A model generated the notes under the pieces. The model ran no database searches, was not told the origin of the DNA, and worked only from the letters and a program-made list of their open reading frames with translations. From positions 124,001 to 188,000 of the forward strand of contig NZ_CANKWO010000004.1 of NCBI RefSeq assembly GCF_947487515.1: 64,000 bases of DNA, written 5' to 3'. Of the stretch, positions 44,441 to 53,128 are shown in pieces. The stretch is from an uncultured Litoreibacter sp. Lineage in GTDB: Bacteria; Pseudomonadota; Alphaproteobacteria; Rhodobacterales; Rhodobacteraceae. The translations under genes were made by a program, and so were the position numbers. Within the stretch, counting starts at the first letter, position 1; every line of letters begins with the position of its first letter.

Positions 44441-45082
44441 ATGTCTGAAGAACAAGAAGAGTCTCTGTTTGAAGCCCCTCCGATTGCGGAGCAGGAGCGC
44501 ATGGTAGAAGCGATCCTATTTGCCTCCGTTGAGGCCGTGACGGTCAAGGAGCTTGCAGCCCGCATGCCGCACGGATCGGACCCCGCAGAAGCCTTGGTCT
44601 ACCTCAAGAAACGCTACGAAGGACGGGGCGTTCATTTGGTCAAAGTAGGGGACGCTTGGGCGATGCGCACAGCAGGCGACCTTGGGTTTTTGATGCAAAA
44701 AGAGACGGTTGAGACCCGCAAACTGTCACGCGCGGCGATCGAGACCTTGGCAATTGTGGCCTACCATCAACCGGTAACCCGCGCCGAGATCGAAGAAATT
44801 CGCGGAGTATCGGTCTCGCGCGGCACAATTGATCAGTTGATCGAGATGGAATGGATCCGCTTTGGCCGGCGCCGCATGACACCCGGGCGGCCTGTGACCT
44901 TCGTGGTAACACAAGAGTTTCTTGATCATTTCGGGTTAGAGAACGCACGCGACCTACCCGGATTGAAAGAGCTGCGCTCTGCCGGATTGCTCGACAATCG
45001 TCCCCCGCCAGGTGGGGAAGTCGCCAACGACGATGACGAAGACGAAAGCCCAGAAGGCCAGAACGAGCTTTTTGAGGATTAA
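44441..45082 (+). CDS. scpB: Segregation and condensation protein B
   Basis: Dimeric winged-helix partner of ScpA in the SMC complex. Signatures: MVEAILFASVEAVTVKEL, RAAIETLAIVAYHQPVTRAEIEEIRGV and FVVTQEFLDHFGLENARDLPGL. An acidic tail (NDDDEDESPEGQNELFED) ends the 213-residue protein. It starts on the base after the scpA stop. Confidence 0.96.
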   Translation: MSEEQEESLFEAPPIAEQERMVEAILFASVEAVTVKELAARMPHGSDPAEALVYLKKRYEGRGVHLVKVGDAWAMRTAGDLGFLMQKETVETRKLSRAAIETLAIVAYHQPVTRAEIEEIRGVSVSRGTIDQLIEMEWIRFGRRRMTPGRPVTFVVTQEFLDHFGLENARDLPGLKELRSAGLLDNRPPPGGEVANDDDEDESPEGQNELFED

Positions 45083-45117
45083 TCCACTATATTGAGCGCA
45101 GGCTTAGGAGAGATGAC

Positions 45118-45318
45118 ATGAACCAGATTATTAACATGGTGATCCGTATGGTTATGCGCCGCGTGATCAATATGGGGATCAACAAAGGCATCGACGTCGC
45201 CGCCAAACGCGGCCAACGCGGCGAGGATTTGACACCTGAGCAACGCCAAAAGGCGGGGGAGCATTCGAAACGAGCCAAGCAAGCGGTGCGGATGAGCAGG
45301 CGGATCGGGCGGTTTTAG
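45118..45318 (+). CDS. Small basic conserved protein (66 aa)
   Basis: A 66-residue basic protein starting MNQIINMVIRMVMRRVINMG, an amphipathic helix rich in Met/Ile/Arg, followed by TPEQRQKAGEHSKRAKQAVRMSRRIGRF. It lies 35 bases after scpB with AGGAGAGATGAC before the start. It resembles the small protein found beside scpB in other Rhodobacterales; function unknown. No tatABC genes follow, unlike in many relatives. Confidence 0.75.
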   Translation: MNQIINMVIRMVMRRVINMGINKGIDVAAKRGQRGEDLTPEQRQKAGEHSKRAKQAVRMSRRIGRF

Positions 45319-45474
45319 GGGAAGGAACGTCTGCTTTGAGCCCAGAGTTACGGATGCTGCGGCTTGAACGAATGTCGGCTATCTCTGTAGCTGTTTTGGT
45401 CCAATATCACTTTTGGTACATGGCAACACTTCAACCGCCTAACATTTGCTGTATTTGCCCGCTACTGTCTGCTT

Positions 45475-46281
45475 ATGAATGAGAGAACTCGGCTAGCTAT
45501 TGAAAGGTTGTTGAGAGGCATTTCGACGGATCATGTTGAAACCGTTCGGGATGCATGGAGAGAGATTTTGCAAGGCGGCGAAAGTTCAATCCGCGAAGTC
45601 CAAAGCAAGCTAGAATCATCCGCATGGTCTGAGAACCCACGAGGACCCTTAGCAAAATACCTTGGTGTTTTGCTTTCTATACTCGACGAGTTAGACAAAC
45701 CTACATTTGAGAAGGAGGTCGAGAGGCTTCGAAAAAGCAATTTGCACCCCCTTCATTCTCGGACCTTGGATATTCTTTCGCGGCGCATTCTCGAAGATCC
45801 TGCAACACATGTGGCCGACAAAATACCTGTATTTGTTGCTTCTGATATCTACGATCGCTCGGCGGTTGCCAGAAATATTGAAACCTGGAGCAAAACAAAG
45901 GGCCTGTCACTCGACAATGTGACCCGTATAGATGTCATCGCAAGTCGCCCTGAACTCGATTACCTAGGACGGTACAATCTGTTCTTCTCAGGAATTATTT
46001 TGACATGGCCTACGGAAACTTCCCGAGGTGTAAAGCTATGGTGGCAGCATCTGAACGCGGAGTTCACGTTCTATCATGAAGTTGGGCATCACGTATCCGG
46101 TCACATCGAGGGTGGACAAGTGGCTGAACAGGAAAAAGAAGCAGATGAGTACGCCCGTTCAATGATGCGTAATTCGAGGCCGGTTCTCACGATGATTGGC
46201 AGAATGCTTCTATGGCCGCTCCGGCCTCTGCTGAAGCGCGCAATCGCATCATCACGTGGCTACAGAGACGATGCTACCTAG
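45475..46281 (+). CDS. Orphan HExxH zinc-peptidase-like protein
   Basis: A 268-residue protein with no confident family. The C-terminal third carries FTFYHEVGHHVSGH (HExxH, about 200) and a Glu in EQEKEADEYARSMM about 25 residues later, a gluzincin pattern like M48 or M78/IrrE-type ImmA proteins. The N-terminal 100 residues look helical. The end (VLTMIGRMLLWPLRPLLKR) is hydrophobic and may touch the membrane. No XRE regulator or partner is adjacent. Its codon use is AT-richer than the surrounding core genes, suggesting acquisition. Confidence 0.65.
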   Translation: MNERTRLAIERLLRGISTDHVETVRDAWREILQGGESSIREVQSKLESSAWSENPRGPLAKYLGVLLSILDELDKPTFEKEVERLRKSNLHPLHSRTLDILSRRILEDPATHVADKIPVFVASDIYDRSAVARNIETWSKTKGLSLDNVTRIDVIASRPELDYLGRYNLFFSGIILTWPTETSRGVKLWWQHLNAEFTFYHEVGHHVSGHIEGGQVAEQEKEADEYARSMMRNSRPVLTMIGRMLLWPLRPLLKRAIASSRGYRDDAT

Positions 46282-46363
46282 CTAAGCCCCGGTAGCAGCC
46301 ATTGGCGCAACCGCAGCGAATTGGCGCTTTGTCCCGCGATGCAGACCATGATCGCGCGAAAAT

Positions 46364-47455
46364 TTAGCTAGCCGCCTTGAAATGTTTCGACAGTTTCAAC
46401 CCTTGCCCTTGGTAGTTGGACTTGATGTCCACACCGTAGAGCTGCGTCGGGATTTCGGACATGTGCTCATAGACCAAGCGGCCGACGGTTTGGCCGTGTT
46501 CCAACACAAACGGGGCCTCGTGGCAGCGGACTTCCAAAACCCCGCGCGAGCCGGTGCCGCCAGCGCCGGAATATCCGAAACCTGGGTCAAAGAAGCCCGC
46601 GTAATGGACGCGGAATTCACCGACCATGGCCAGATAGGGGGCCATCTCGGCGGCGCAATGGGGCGGGATAACAATGCTTTGTTGGCTCACAAGGATATAG
46701 AACGCGCCGGGATCAAGGATCAGACGACCTTCGGTTGTGCGCAATTCCTCCCAATATTCGGACGGGTCGTAATGGGCGAGTTTACCCAAATCGATAACGC
46801 CCGTATGAGGTTTAGCGCGGTAACCAACCAGATCGCCGCTCTCGGGCTTCAGATCGACCGAGAAGCCAAGACCGTCAGAGATCACAGGATCACCCGACAC
46901 AATAGGGCTGTCCGCATGCAACGCGCGCAAAGCGTCGTCGTCCATCACGGTTTTCCCACTGCGGAAGATGATCTGGTTCAACATTTGCCCCGTGCGCGCG
47001 AGAACTGAGAAGGACCGCGGACATATCTCGGCATAGAGCGGCCCGACGTAGCCCGCAGGCACGCGGTCGAACTCGACGCCGTAATCCGTGATTACCCGTG
47101 TCAGCAAATCCAGCCGCCCGATAGATGATTTAGCGGAAGCCGCGGCACTCATGTCATCGGGCAGGGCGAGGTGTTCAAGCAAGGGGACCACATAAACGCA
47201 GCCCTTCTCCAGCACGGCGCCCTTGGTCAGGTCGACTTTATGCATGGTGAAATCTTGCAAACGGCGCTCTACCGGATGGTCTCGACCCGTCAGAAAAGAG
47301 GCCCGTACGCGGTAGGCATGCGTGCCAAGGCGCAGGTCAAGGGAAGCGGGTTGGATTTGGCCCTCTGCGATGGGCTCTTCGGCGGTAATCGCCCCACTGT
47401 CGAGCATTGCCTGCATTTGGTGATCGGCCAGAACGCCGGATTTGAAATCAGCCAT
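46364..47455 (-). CDS. dcd: 2'-deoxycytidine 5'-triphosphate deaminase (bipartite DCD)
   Basis: Deaminates dCTP to dUTP for thymidylate synthesis. At 363 residues it is about twice the usual Dcd (190), with two dUTPase-fold halves: GQIQPASLDLRLGTHAYRVR in the first and ILDPGAFYILVSQQSIVIPP with GVLEVRCHEAPFVLEHGQ in the second. The alphaproteobacterial long form is known. GGGGG six bases before ATG 47455 favours that start; ATG 47458 is immediately upstream. It is preceded by tRNA-Pro on the same strand. Confidence 0.92.
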   Translation of the reverse strand: MADFKSGVLADHQMQAMLDSGAITAEEPIAEGQIQPASLDLRLGTHAYRVRASFLTGRDHPVERRLQDFTMHKVDLTKGAVLEKGCVYVVPLLEHLALPDDMSAAASAKSSIGRLDLLTRVITDYGVEFDRVPAGYVGPLYAEICPRSFSVLARTGQMLNQIIFRSGKTVMDDDALRALHADSPIVSGDPVISDGLGFSVDLKPESGDLVGYRAKPHTGVIDLGKLAHYDPSEYWEELRTTEGRLILDPGAFYILVSQQSIVIPPHCAAEMAPYLAMVGEFRVHYAGFFDPGFGYSGAGGTGSRGVLEVRCHEAPFVLEHGQTVGRLVYEHMSEIPTQLYGVDIKSNYQGQGLKLSKHFKAAS

Positions 47456-47476
47456 CATCTTCCCCCTAGATACACG

Positions 47477-47508
47477 AAACGCCCGGCGCGAAAGCACACG
47501 GGCGTTTT
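47477..47508 (-). terminator. Probable terminator after tRNA-Pro
   Basis: AAACGCCCG pairs with CGGGCGTTT, placed six bases after the tRNA CCA end and before dcd. On the minus strand it is followed only by a short T-stretch; on the plus strand TTTTGTTATT follows, so it may be bidirectional. Confidence 0.65.
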
Positions 47509-47513
47509 GTTAT

Positions 47514-47590
47514 TGGTCGGGCTAGCAGGACTCGAACCTGCGACCTTCCGTCCCCCAGACGGACGCGCTACCAGGCTGCGCCATAGCCCG
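47514..47590 (-). tRNA. tRNA-Pro (anticodon GGG)
   Basis: A full cloverleaf on the minus strand: acceptor CGGGCTA/TAGCCCG, D-arm with GCCTGGTAGCGC, anticodon stem TCCGT/ACGGA with loop CTGGGGG (anticodon GGG, reads CCC), T-arm GCAGGTTCGAGTCCTGC, and an encoded CCA. It carries the usual tRNA-Pro C1-G72 pair. No integrase or partial tRNA copy is nearby, so it is not serving as an attachment site here. Confidence 0.97.
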
Positions 47591-47685
47591 ACTAATGGCG
47601 TCAGTTCATAGCCAAATTCCAAGCGGTGGCAAGGGGGTTGACCAGAATATTGCGCGGCCAAAGAAATCATCTAGCCACAAACGCC

Positions 47686-48942
47686 TTATTGCTCGTGATT
47701 GCCAGCCAAGCGGTCACGCAACGCCTGAAGGCGGGCAACAATCGGGGCGATCTCATCCGCAGGCAACGCAGCGGCATCGCTACCGCGCAGCCTTCGCTTC
47801 ACGTTTTGAGAGACAACTTGTGCATCCGACAATTGCCATGTTTGCGCGGTTGGCTCGACAGTTGCAGGCACCTCCACTGGGGCAGCTTGCGCTTCGGCTT
47901 CGGGCTCCGGCTCGGCTTGCGCTTCGGGCTCCGGCTCGGCTTGCGCTTCGGGCTCCGGCGCGGCTTGCGCTTCGGGCTCCGGCTCGGCTTGTGCTTCGGG
48001 CTCCGGCGCGGCTTGCGCTTCGGGCTCCGGCTCGGCTTGCGCTTCGGGCTCCGGCTCGGCTTGCGCTTCGGGCTCCGGCTCGGCTGGTGCTTCGGGCTCC
48101 GGCGCGGCTTGGGCTTCGGGCTCCGGCTCGGCTGGTGTTTCGGGCTCCGGTGCGGCTTGCGCTTCGGGCTCCGGCTCGGCTTGTGGCTCGGGCTCCGGTG
48201 CGGCTTGCGCTTCGGGCTCCGGTGCGATTTCAGGCTCAGGCGCGGCTTCAGGCTCTGAACTGGAAGCGGGTTCTTGACGTCTGTTCAGCTCGACGACGTT
48301 GTCGCCCCCCAGTTGCGGTTCTTCTTCCTCGACATCGATGAAAGGGGCCTCGGGGACGTCTTCTTGTTCTTGTTGGGGCGCGTCTTCGGCGGTGTCCTCT
48401 TCAACCGGCGCAGCAGCGGGCGCATCTTCAGCATGGCTGAACAAATCCGGTGAGGCTGTGATATCCAAAGACGTGTGTTTGGGGGCCGCTGGGGTGCCCT
48501 TGCTTTCGGTCTTGGCGTCGGCGTTCCACGCGTCTACGGCTTCTTGCTCATCATGTTGAACTGGGTCGCTGCCTGTATCGTCTTCGATGGAATCATCAAC
48601 GGCGGCTTCAAGAACCTCATTTTTGCGACGCAGGGTGCGTGGGGATGAAGCCTCCTCAACGCCATCCAAAGGCGGAGACATTGCGCTGACGGCCTTCACG
48701 CCGTCTTCTTTCAACATCTTCTGCACACCGCGGATGGTCATGCCGTCGTCATGCAGCAGCTTCTTGATGCCGCCGATCAATTCCATATCAATTGGACGAT
48801 AATAGCGGCGGCCACCGGCGCGCTTCACGGGCTTGATCTGGGTGAACTTGCTTTCCCAAAAGCGCAGCACATGTGCGGGCACATCTAGCCAGTCGGCCAC
48901 TTCGGAAATGGTGCGGAACGCATCACGCGCTTTGGTTGCCAT
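47686..48942 (-). CDS. MerR-family regulator with long Pro/Glu/Ala repeat tail
   Basis: Residues 8-75 form a MerR DNA-binding domain: [25 protein letters not shown] and [24 protein letters not shown]. No C-terminal Cys or ligand pocket is seen. After an acidic linker come about 14 octapeptides of the form (A/E)PEPEAQA (about 235-350) and a basic conserved end ([43 protein letters not shown]). The gene follows ihfA by 28 bases, the usual alphaproteobacterial order. The target genes are unknown; the repeat is probably length-variable. Confidence 0.9.
   Translation of the reverse strand: MATKARDAFRTISEVADWLDVPAHVLRFWESKFTQIKPVKRAGGRRYYRPIDMELIGGIKKLLHDDGMTIRGVQKMLKEDGVKAVSAMSPPLDGVEEASSPRTLRRKNEVLEAAVDDSIEDDTGSDPVQHDEQEAVDAWNADAKTESKGTPAAPKHTSLDITASPDLFSHAEDAPAAAPVEEDTAEDAPQQEQEDVPEAPFIDVEEEEPQLGGDNVVELNRRQEPASSSEPEAAPEPEIAPEPEAQAAPEPEPQAEPEPEAQAAPEPETPAEPEPEAQAAPEPEAPAEPEPEAQAEPEPEAQAEPEPEAQAAPEPEAQAEPEPEAQAAPEPEAQAEPEPEAQAEPEPEAEAQAAPVEVPATVEPTAQTWQLSDAQVVSQNVKRRLRGSDAAALPADEIAPIVARLQALRDRLAGNHEQ
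47893..48235. repeat. 24-bp tandem repeat array in the merR gene
   Basis: About 14 units of 24 bases (core GCTTCGGGCTCCGGCTCG on the plus strand) with small substitutions (CTCG/CGCG, TGCG/TGTG/TGGT). It encodes the Pro-Glu octads. It opens long shadow frames on the opposite strand, which are not genes. Confidence 0.93.
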
Positions 48943-48970
48943 ATATCAGACCTCCCTTAAGTCAGGCGGG

Positions 48971-49273
48971 TCAGGATTTATTGCCGGACGCGACGCGGTC
49001 CTTCATTAGATGAGAGGGACGGAAGGTCAACACGCGGCGCGGATGAATTGGGACTTCTTCGCCGGTTTTCGGGTTGCGGCCGACACGCGCAGATTTTTCA
49101 CGCACGGAAAATGTACCGAAGGACGAAATCTTGACTTGCTGGCCGGAGACCAATGCGTCCGACATGTGCTTGAGGACGCTTTCAACCAAGTCTGCGCTTT
49201 CATTTCGCGACAGGCCGACCTCTCGGAATACGGCTTCGCTTAAATCCATGCGGGTCAATGTTTTGGCAGTCAT
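48971..49273 (-). CDS. ihfA: Integration host factor subunit alpha
   Basis: DNA-bending HU/IHF protein of 100 residues that pairs with IhfB. Signatures: [29 protein letters not shown], and the beta-arm segment [36 protein letters not shown]. Located between fabH and merR as in most alphaproteobacteria. GGGGGACCACATG gives the ribosome site. Confidence 0.96.
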   Translation of the reverse strand: MTAKTLTRMDLSEAVFREVGLSRNESADLVESVLKHMSDALVSGQQVKISSFGTFSVREKSARVGRNPKTGEEVPIHPRRVLTFRPSHLMKDRVASGNKS

Positions 49274-49386
49274 GTGGTCCCCCTTATTTAAATATTTTTA
49301 CGACGATAGGCTTGGGGGAATTTCCGAGTCAATATCAAGGGCTTGGATTGCGCACTTTATGCGCGGATTGAGGTGGTTTTCCCCGC

Positions 49387-50364
49387 TCAAAGCCGCAAAA
49401 CGACCGAGCCCCATGCCAATCCGCCGCCAATTGCCTCCATCACAAGCAGCTGACCGGGGGCAAATTTGCCCTCGGACTTGGCCACCGACAGGGCAAGGGG
49501 AATCGATGCGGCAGAGGTATTCCCGTGATCTTGCACCGTCACAACCACCCGATCCATCGAGATATTCATCTTTGTGGCCGTCGCTTTGATGATCCGCAAA
49601 TTGGCCTGATGCGGCACCACCCAATCGACGTCGTCATCGCCCAATCCGGCCTTCTCGAGGGCGGCCTCGGCGGTCTTGGCCAGCTTCTCGACCGCGTGGC
49701 GAAACACCTCTTTGCCCTGCATGACCAACACACCGGTTGTCTGGGTCTTAGAGACGCCACCGTCGACATAGAGCAGGTCGCGATAGCTGCCGTCGGAGTT
49801 CAAATCAGTCGCCAGAATACCGGCATCCTGAGGGGTGCCAGCACCTTCGGCGGCCTCAAGGACCACGGCACCCGCGCCATCACCGAACAACACGCAAGTG
49901 GTGCGATCTTCCCAGTTCATGATCCGCGAAAATGTCTCCGCGCCGATCACCAGAACGCGTTTGGCCTGACCGGATTTGATCAACGCATCTGCGTTGGACA
50001 TGGCAAAGACAAAGCCCGCGCAGACGGCCTGCACGTCAAATGCAAAACTGTTCTTCATGCCAAGATTGCCTTGGACCATGGTGGCGACCGAGGGGAAGGT
50101 TGTATCGGGTGTCGACGTGGCCACAACGATTGCGTCAATGTCCGAGGCATCCATCTTGGCATCTGCCAATGCGGCCCGCGCCGCGTCTGTGGCTAGATCA
50201 GAGGTGGTTTGCCCGTCGGCCGCGAAGTGGCGGCGCTCAATTCCAGAGCGGGATTTGATCCAAGCATCTGTGGTGTCCACAATTGTTTCAAGCTCGGCGT
50301 TTTCTACCACACGCTCGGGCAGGGCGTGGCCCATACCACGTAGAACGGAACGGATCATTGTCAT
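49387..50364 (-). CDS. fabH: 3-oxoacyl-[ACP] synthase III (KAS III)
   Basis: Starts fatty-acid synthesis by condensing acetyl-CoA with malonyl-ACP. Catalytic triad: Cys in AVCAGFVFAM (about 113), His in VVPHQANLRI (about 249) and Asn in DHGNTSAAS (about 279). Length 325 is normal. The ATG overlaps the plsX TGA (ATGA), so translation is coupled; this decides for start 50364 over the internal ATG two codons later. Confidence 0.97.
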   Translation of the reverse strand: MTMIRSVLRGMGHALPERVVENAELETIVDTTDAWIKSRSGIERRHFAADGQTTSDLATDAARAALADAKMDASDIDAIVVATSTPDTTFPSVATMVQGNLGMKNSFAFDVQAVCAGFVFAMSNADALIKSGQAKRVLVIGAETFSRIMNWEDRTTCVLFGDGAGAVVLEAAEGAGTPQDAGILATDLNSDGSYRDLLYVDGGVSKTQTTGVLVMQGKEVFRHAVEKLAKTAEAALEKAGLGDDDVDWVVPHQANLRIIKATATKMNISMDRVVVTVQDHGNTSAASIPLALSVAKSEGKFAPGQLLVMEAIGGGLAWGSVVLRL

Positions 50365-51452
50365 GTGCTGGATTTGTCCTTTGGCGCATCTGGCGTCTTT
50401 GAGGCAGGTTCACCAATTTGGCCCGCTTCGTTAACGGATGCAACCCGCGCGGCGAGTTTCTCACCGAAACCTGATTGATCCAACTGAACGGCCAGCTTGA
50501 TTGCGGCGGATACACCGGTGGCATCCGCAGAGCCGTGGGACTTTACGACCGTCCCGTTCAACCCCAAGAAGACCCCGCCATTCACTTGGCGCGGATCGAT
50601 ACGTTTCTTTAGGCGACGCAGTGACGGGTAGGCCAACAAGGCAGCGACCCGCGAGAGGGGGGTGTATTTGAAAGCTTCGCGCAGTCGCTCCGAGATGAAG
50701 CTGGCGGTGCCCTCGGCAGTCTTCAGCGCGACATTTCCGGTGAACCCATCCGTGACAATGACGTCAACGCGGTCGGAGGGAATGTCTCCGCCCTCCACAA
50801 AGCCCACAAAGTCGAAGTCATTGTCGGCAGCGGCGGCTTCGATCATCTCATGGGCGACCTTCAGCTCGGCGCGCCCTTTGTGTTCCTCAGTGCCGACATT
50901 CAGCAACCCGATGCGCGGCCGTTTCAACCCGAAGCCGTTGCGCGCATAGCTGAGGCCCATCAGGGCGTATTGCAGCAAATCATCTTGGTCCGCACGGATA
51001 TCCGCGCCGACATCCAGCATGACATTGAAGCCGGACGGGTTGCGCGAAGGCCATAGGCAGGCGATGGCAGGGCGGTTGACGCCCGGCACCTTGCGCAGAC
51101 GGATCATCGACACCGCCATAAGGGCGCCGGTGTTCCCACAGCTAACGCAGACAGAGGCATCGCCATTGCGCACCGCCTCGATGGCGGACCACATGGAGGT
51201 GCCTTTGCCGTGTCGCATCACATGCGAGGGCTTTTCGTGCATTGTGACCACATCATCGGTGTGGCGTACTTCGCAGCGGTCCGCGATGCGGCGCTTGGCG
51301 ATATGCTTATCTAGCTCGGCTTTGTCGCCGTGCACGATAAAACGCAGCTCGGGATTTATAGCTGCGGATTTTGCCATACCCGCAACGACAGCGGCGGGGC
51401 CCAAGTCCCCGCCCATAGCGTCAATTGATATGACTGTGTCAGTTGAACTCAC
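50361..51452 (-). CDS. plsX: Phosphate acyltransferase PlsX
   Basis: Makes acyl-phosphate from acyl-ACP for the PlsY step of phospholipid synthesis. Signatures: SIDAMGGDLGPAAVVAGM at the start, SCGNTGALMA and VDVIVTDGFTGNVALKTAEG. Length 363 is standard. It lies between rpmF and fabH. The C-terminal 25 residues are charged and variable. Confidence 0.97.
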   Translation of the reverse strand: MSSTDTVISIDAMGGDLGPAAVVAGMAKSAAINPELRFIVHGDKAELDKHIAKRRIADRCEVRHTDDVVTMHEKPSHVMRHGKGTSMWSAIEAVRNGDASVCVSCGNTGALMAVSMIRLRKVPGVNRPAIACLWPSRNPSGFNVMLDVGADIRADQDDLLQYALMGLSYARNGFGLKRPRIGLLNVGTEEHKGRAELKVAHEMIEAAAADNDFDFVGFVEGGDIPSDRVDVIVTDGFTGNVALKTAEGTASFISERLREAFKYTPLSRVAALLAYPSLRRLKKRIDPRQVNGGVFLGLNGTVVKSHGSADATGVSAAIKLAVQLDQSGFGEKLAARVASVNEAGQIGEPASKTPDAPKDKSST

Positions 51453-51502
51453 CTGAAAGCCTGCCTGTGTTTTCGCATTATTGATTGCGAGGCAGCCTAT
51501 GC

Positions 51503-51709
51503 TTATGCGGCGTCTTCGTCCAGATCGACTTCATTTGCCTGAGCAACAACTTCGCGCTCTGCGTAGTGGCCGCAAGATGGGCAAACGTGGTGTGGGCGTT
51601 TCAATTCGCCACAGTTGCTGCATTCGTCAGGATTCGCAGCCACCAGCGCGTCGTGAGCACGGCGATTGTTGCGGCGTGACTTGGAAACTTTATTCTGCTG
51701 GACGGCCAT
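51503..51709 (-). CDS. rpmF: 50S ribosomal protein L32
   Basis: 68 residues: [20 protein letters not shown], then a four-Cys zinc ribbon ECSNCGE...HVCPSCGHY. The zinc-binding (C+) form of L32. The acidic tail [10 protein letters not shown] is typical of Rhodobacterales. It precedes plsX; a hairpin at 51732 lies just upstream of the start. Confidence 0.97.
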   Translation of the reverse strand: MAVQQNKVSKSRRNNRRAHDALVAANPDECSNCGELKRPHHVCPSCGHYAEREVVAQANEVDLDEDAA

Positions 51710-51731
51710 GTCTCAACCTTTGGTGTTTAAG

Positions 51732-51751
51732 GGGCCTGTAAAGAAAGGCCC
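51732..51751 (-). promoter_or_regulatory. Hairpin in the rpmF leader
   Basis: GGGCCT pairs with AGGCCC around an eight-base loop, ending 22 bases before the rpmF start on the minus strand. It has no T-run. It could be a leader structure affecting L32 translation or an upstream transcript end; evidence is structural only. Confidence 0.4.
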
Positions 51752-51839
51752 GTGTGTCAGTGTAAGCGTCTGAATGACGGTGTTCTGTGCGCGTCTAACG
51801 CCTCGCTCACCGCCCGTCCAGAGCCATAATCTCAAGAAG

Positions 51840-51861
51840 CGCGGAAAATAGCTATTCCGCG
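51840..51861. promoter_or_regulatory. CGCGGAA/TTCCGCG palindrome between yceD and rpmF
   Basis: Seven-base perfect arms around AATAGCTA, 39 bases after the DUF177 stop on the minus strand. No T-run follows on that strand, so it is a weak terminator at best and may be an operator or processing site. Confidence 0.35.
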
Positions 51862-51900
51862 GCGTTTGGCAAGACGATTCGCACCATTCACCGCCCGCGG

Positions 51901-52467
51901 CTAGGTGTCTTCGGGGTTTTCCAACTTGGCTTTCAGCGCGGCAAGCCCAGCAAATGGCTTCACATCCTCGTCAGTCATGGCCTCTTGCCCGGGTTCGGTG
52001 ACGTTGATTTCCCCCAGTTTCGCACCTTCCGCGCGCGGGTAGCGGGGCACCGACAGAGCCAAGGCTTCGGCAACCACCTCGGTCAGATCAATCGCCTCGG
52101 GCAGGGGCTCGGAGATATCGTCGCCATCCATTTCGGCCTCGGCGTCGCTGGGGGTTTCCCAATTGGCGATGTAGCGGCGCTCGACACTCTCTTCAATGCG
52201 TGTGGACACGGGGTCCAGCGTCACGACGCAAGGCTGCACCACTGTTGCGCCAAAGCGGGCATCCAATTGCCAGTCTCGGTTTCCCAGAGGCTTTAGCGTC
52301 CCCTCGAGCCGCAGCTTGCGCAAGGCGGAGAGGTCCATCTCCGAGGCGAGTTGTTTGAGGACCTCTGCATCAGGTGTGTAGTTAATGTGGGTGGGTTTGC
52401 GGTTGGGCAGGTCTGCCAGTCGCAGCACGGTTGTCTTAGCCATAGGGGAGCTATCTTTCTTGATCAC
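51901..52467 (-). CDS. DUF177/YceD-family protein
   Basis: A 188-residue protein of the DUF177 (YceD) family, usually encoded just before rpmF and linked to 23S rRNA/ribosome assembly in plants and bacteria. VQPCVVTLDPVSTRIEESVERRYIANW is the family core, with the VVxPC Cys. GTG 52467 has AAGGA seven bases upstream; ATG 52443 (MAKTTVLRLADLP) is the alternative with no clear site. Divergent from bamE. Confidence 0.88.
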   Translation of the reverse strand: MIKKDSSPMAKTTVLRLADLPNRKPTHINYTPDAEVLKQLASEMDLSALRKLRLEGTLKPLGNRDWQLDARFGATVVQPCVVTLDPVSTRIEESVERRYIANWETPSDAEAEMDGDDISEPLPEAIDLTEVVAEALALSVPRYPRAEGAKLGEINVTEPGQEAMTDEDVKPFAGLAALKAKLENPEDT

Positions 52468-52547
52468 TTGCGCGTCCTTCTGTAAGTCCTTCTGTAAGCC
52501 TTTGGGCCCGAGTAGAGCAAGACACGAACAATAAACGGGGGTCGCGC

Positions 52548-53021
52548 ATGCGGCACGGTAAGAACAAACAGGCGTCGCGGTTGGTCCGGTTGGGTGCAGC
52601 GGTTGCGTTGATGGTCGTGGCTGGCTGTGCGGAAATTATCCGAAATCACGGTTATATCCCCGTCGAGGAAGACCTGCAGTCGTTGACCGTGGGCGTGGAT
52701 ACCCGCGGGTCTGTAGAAGATCTGGTCGGCAAGCCGTCGTCTTCGGGGGTCTTGCGCGGGGGGGATTGGTACTACGTGGGCAGCAAAATACGCCACTTCG
52801 CCTACAAGAAGCCCAAAGAGATTGACCGCGAGGTGCTGGTTTTGCGCTTCAGCGAAGACGAAGTGTTGCAAAATGTGGAGCGCTTCGGGTTGCAAGACGG
52901 GCGCGTCATCACCTTGTCGCGCCGTGTGACCGAGAGCACCGTTCGCGACGTCACATTTATCCGCCAGATCATTCGCAACTTCGGCCGGATCGACCTAGGC
53001 GAAGCGGTTGGCGACAGCTAA
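52548..53021 (+). CDS. bamE: Outer-membrane assembly lipoprotein BamE (SmpA)
   Basis: Lipoprotein component of the BAM complex that inserts outer-membrane proteins. The signal peptide ends in MVVAGC (Cys about 27). SmpA/OmlA core: LTVGVDTRGSVEDLVGKPSSSGVLRGGDWYYVGSKI and FAYKKPKEIDREVLVLRF. Length 157 fits alphaproteobacterial members. It stands divergent from yceD. Confidence 0.92.
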   Translation: MRHGKNKQASRLVRLGAAVALMVVAGCAEIIRNHGYIPVEEDLQSLTVGVDTRGSVEDLVGKPSSSGVLRGGDWYYVGSKIRHFAYKKPKEIDREVLVLRFSEDEVLQNVERFGLQDGRVITLSRRVTESTVRDVTFIRQIIRNFGRIDLGEAVGDS

Positions 53022-53128
53022 TACGACGATTGCACCTCGACATGCTTGCAGAATGCCTAGGATGACACTTAGGTAATCTACACGATGTGGCCCCATGGTC
53101 GGGGGGTCGCACATTGGAGGACGCACGC

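Noticed and set aside
47514-47590. tRNA-Pro as an integration site for a genomic island
   Set aside because: No integrase, no duplicated tRNA 3' end and typical core genes on both sides.
47893-48235. CRISPR array
   Set aside because: Units are contiguous 24-base coding repeats without unique spacers, inside a gene, with no cas genes.
47595-48341. Long plus-strand frames across the merR repeat (APARLALR and GLRFGLRL repeats)
   Set aside because: They are the opposite strand of the 24-base array; periodic DNA keeps all frames open.
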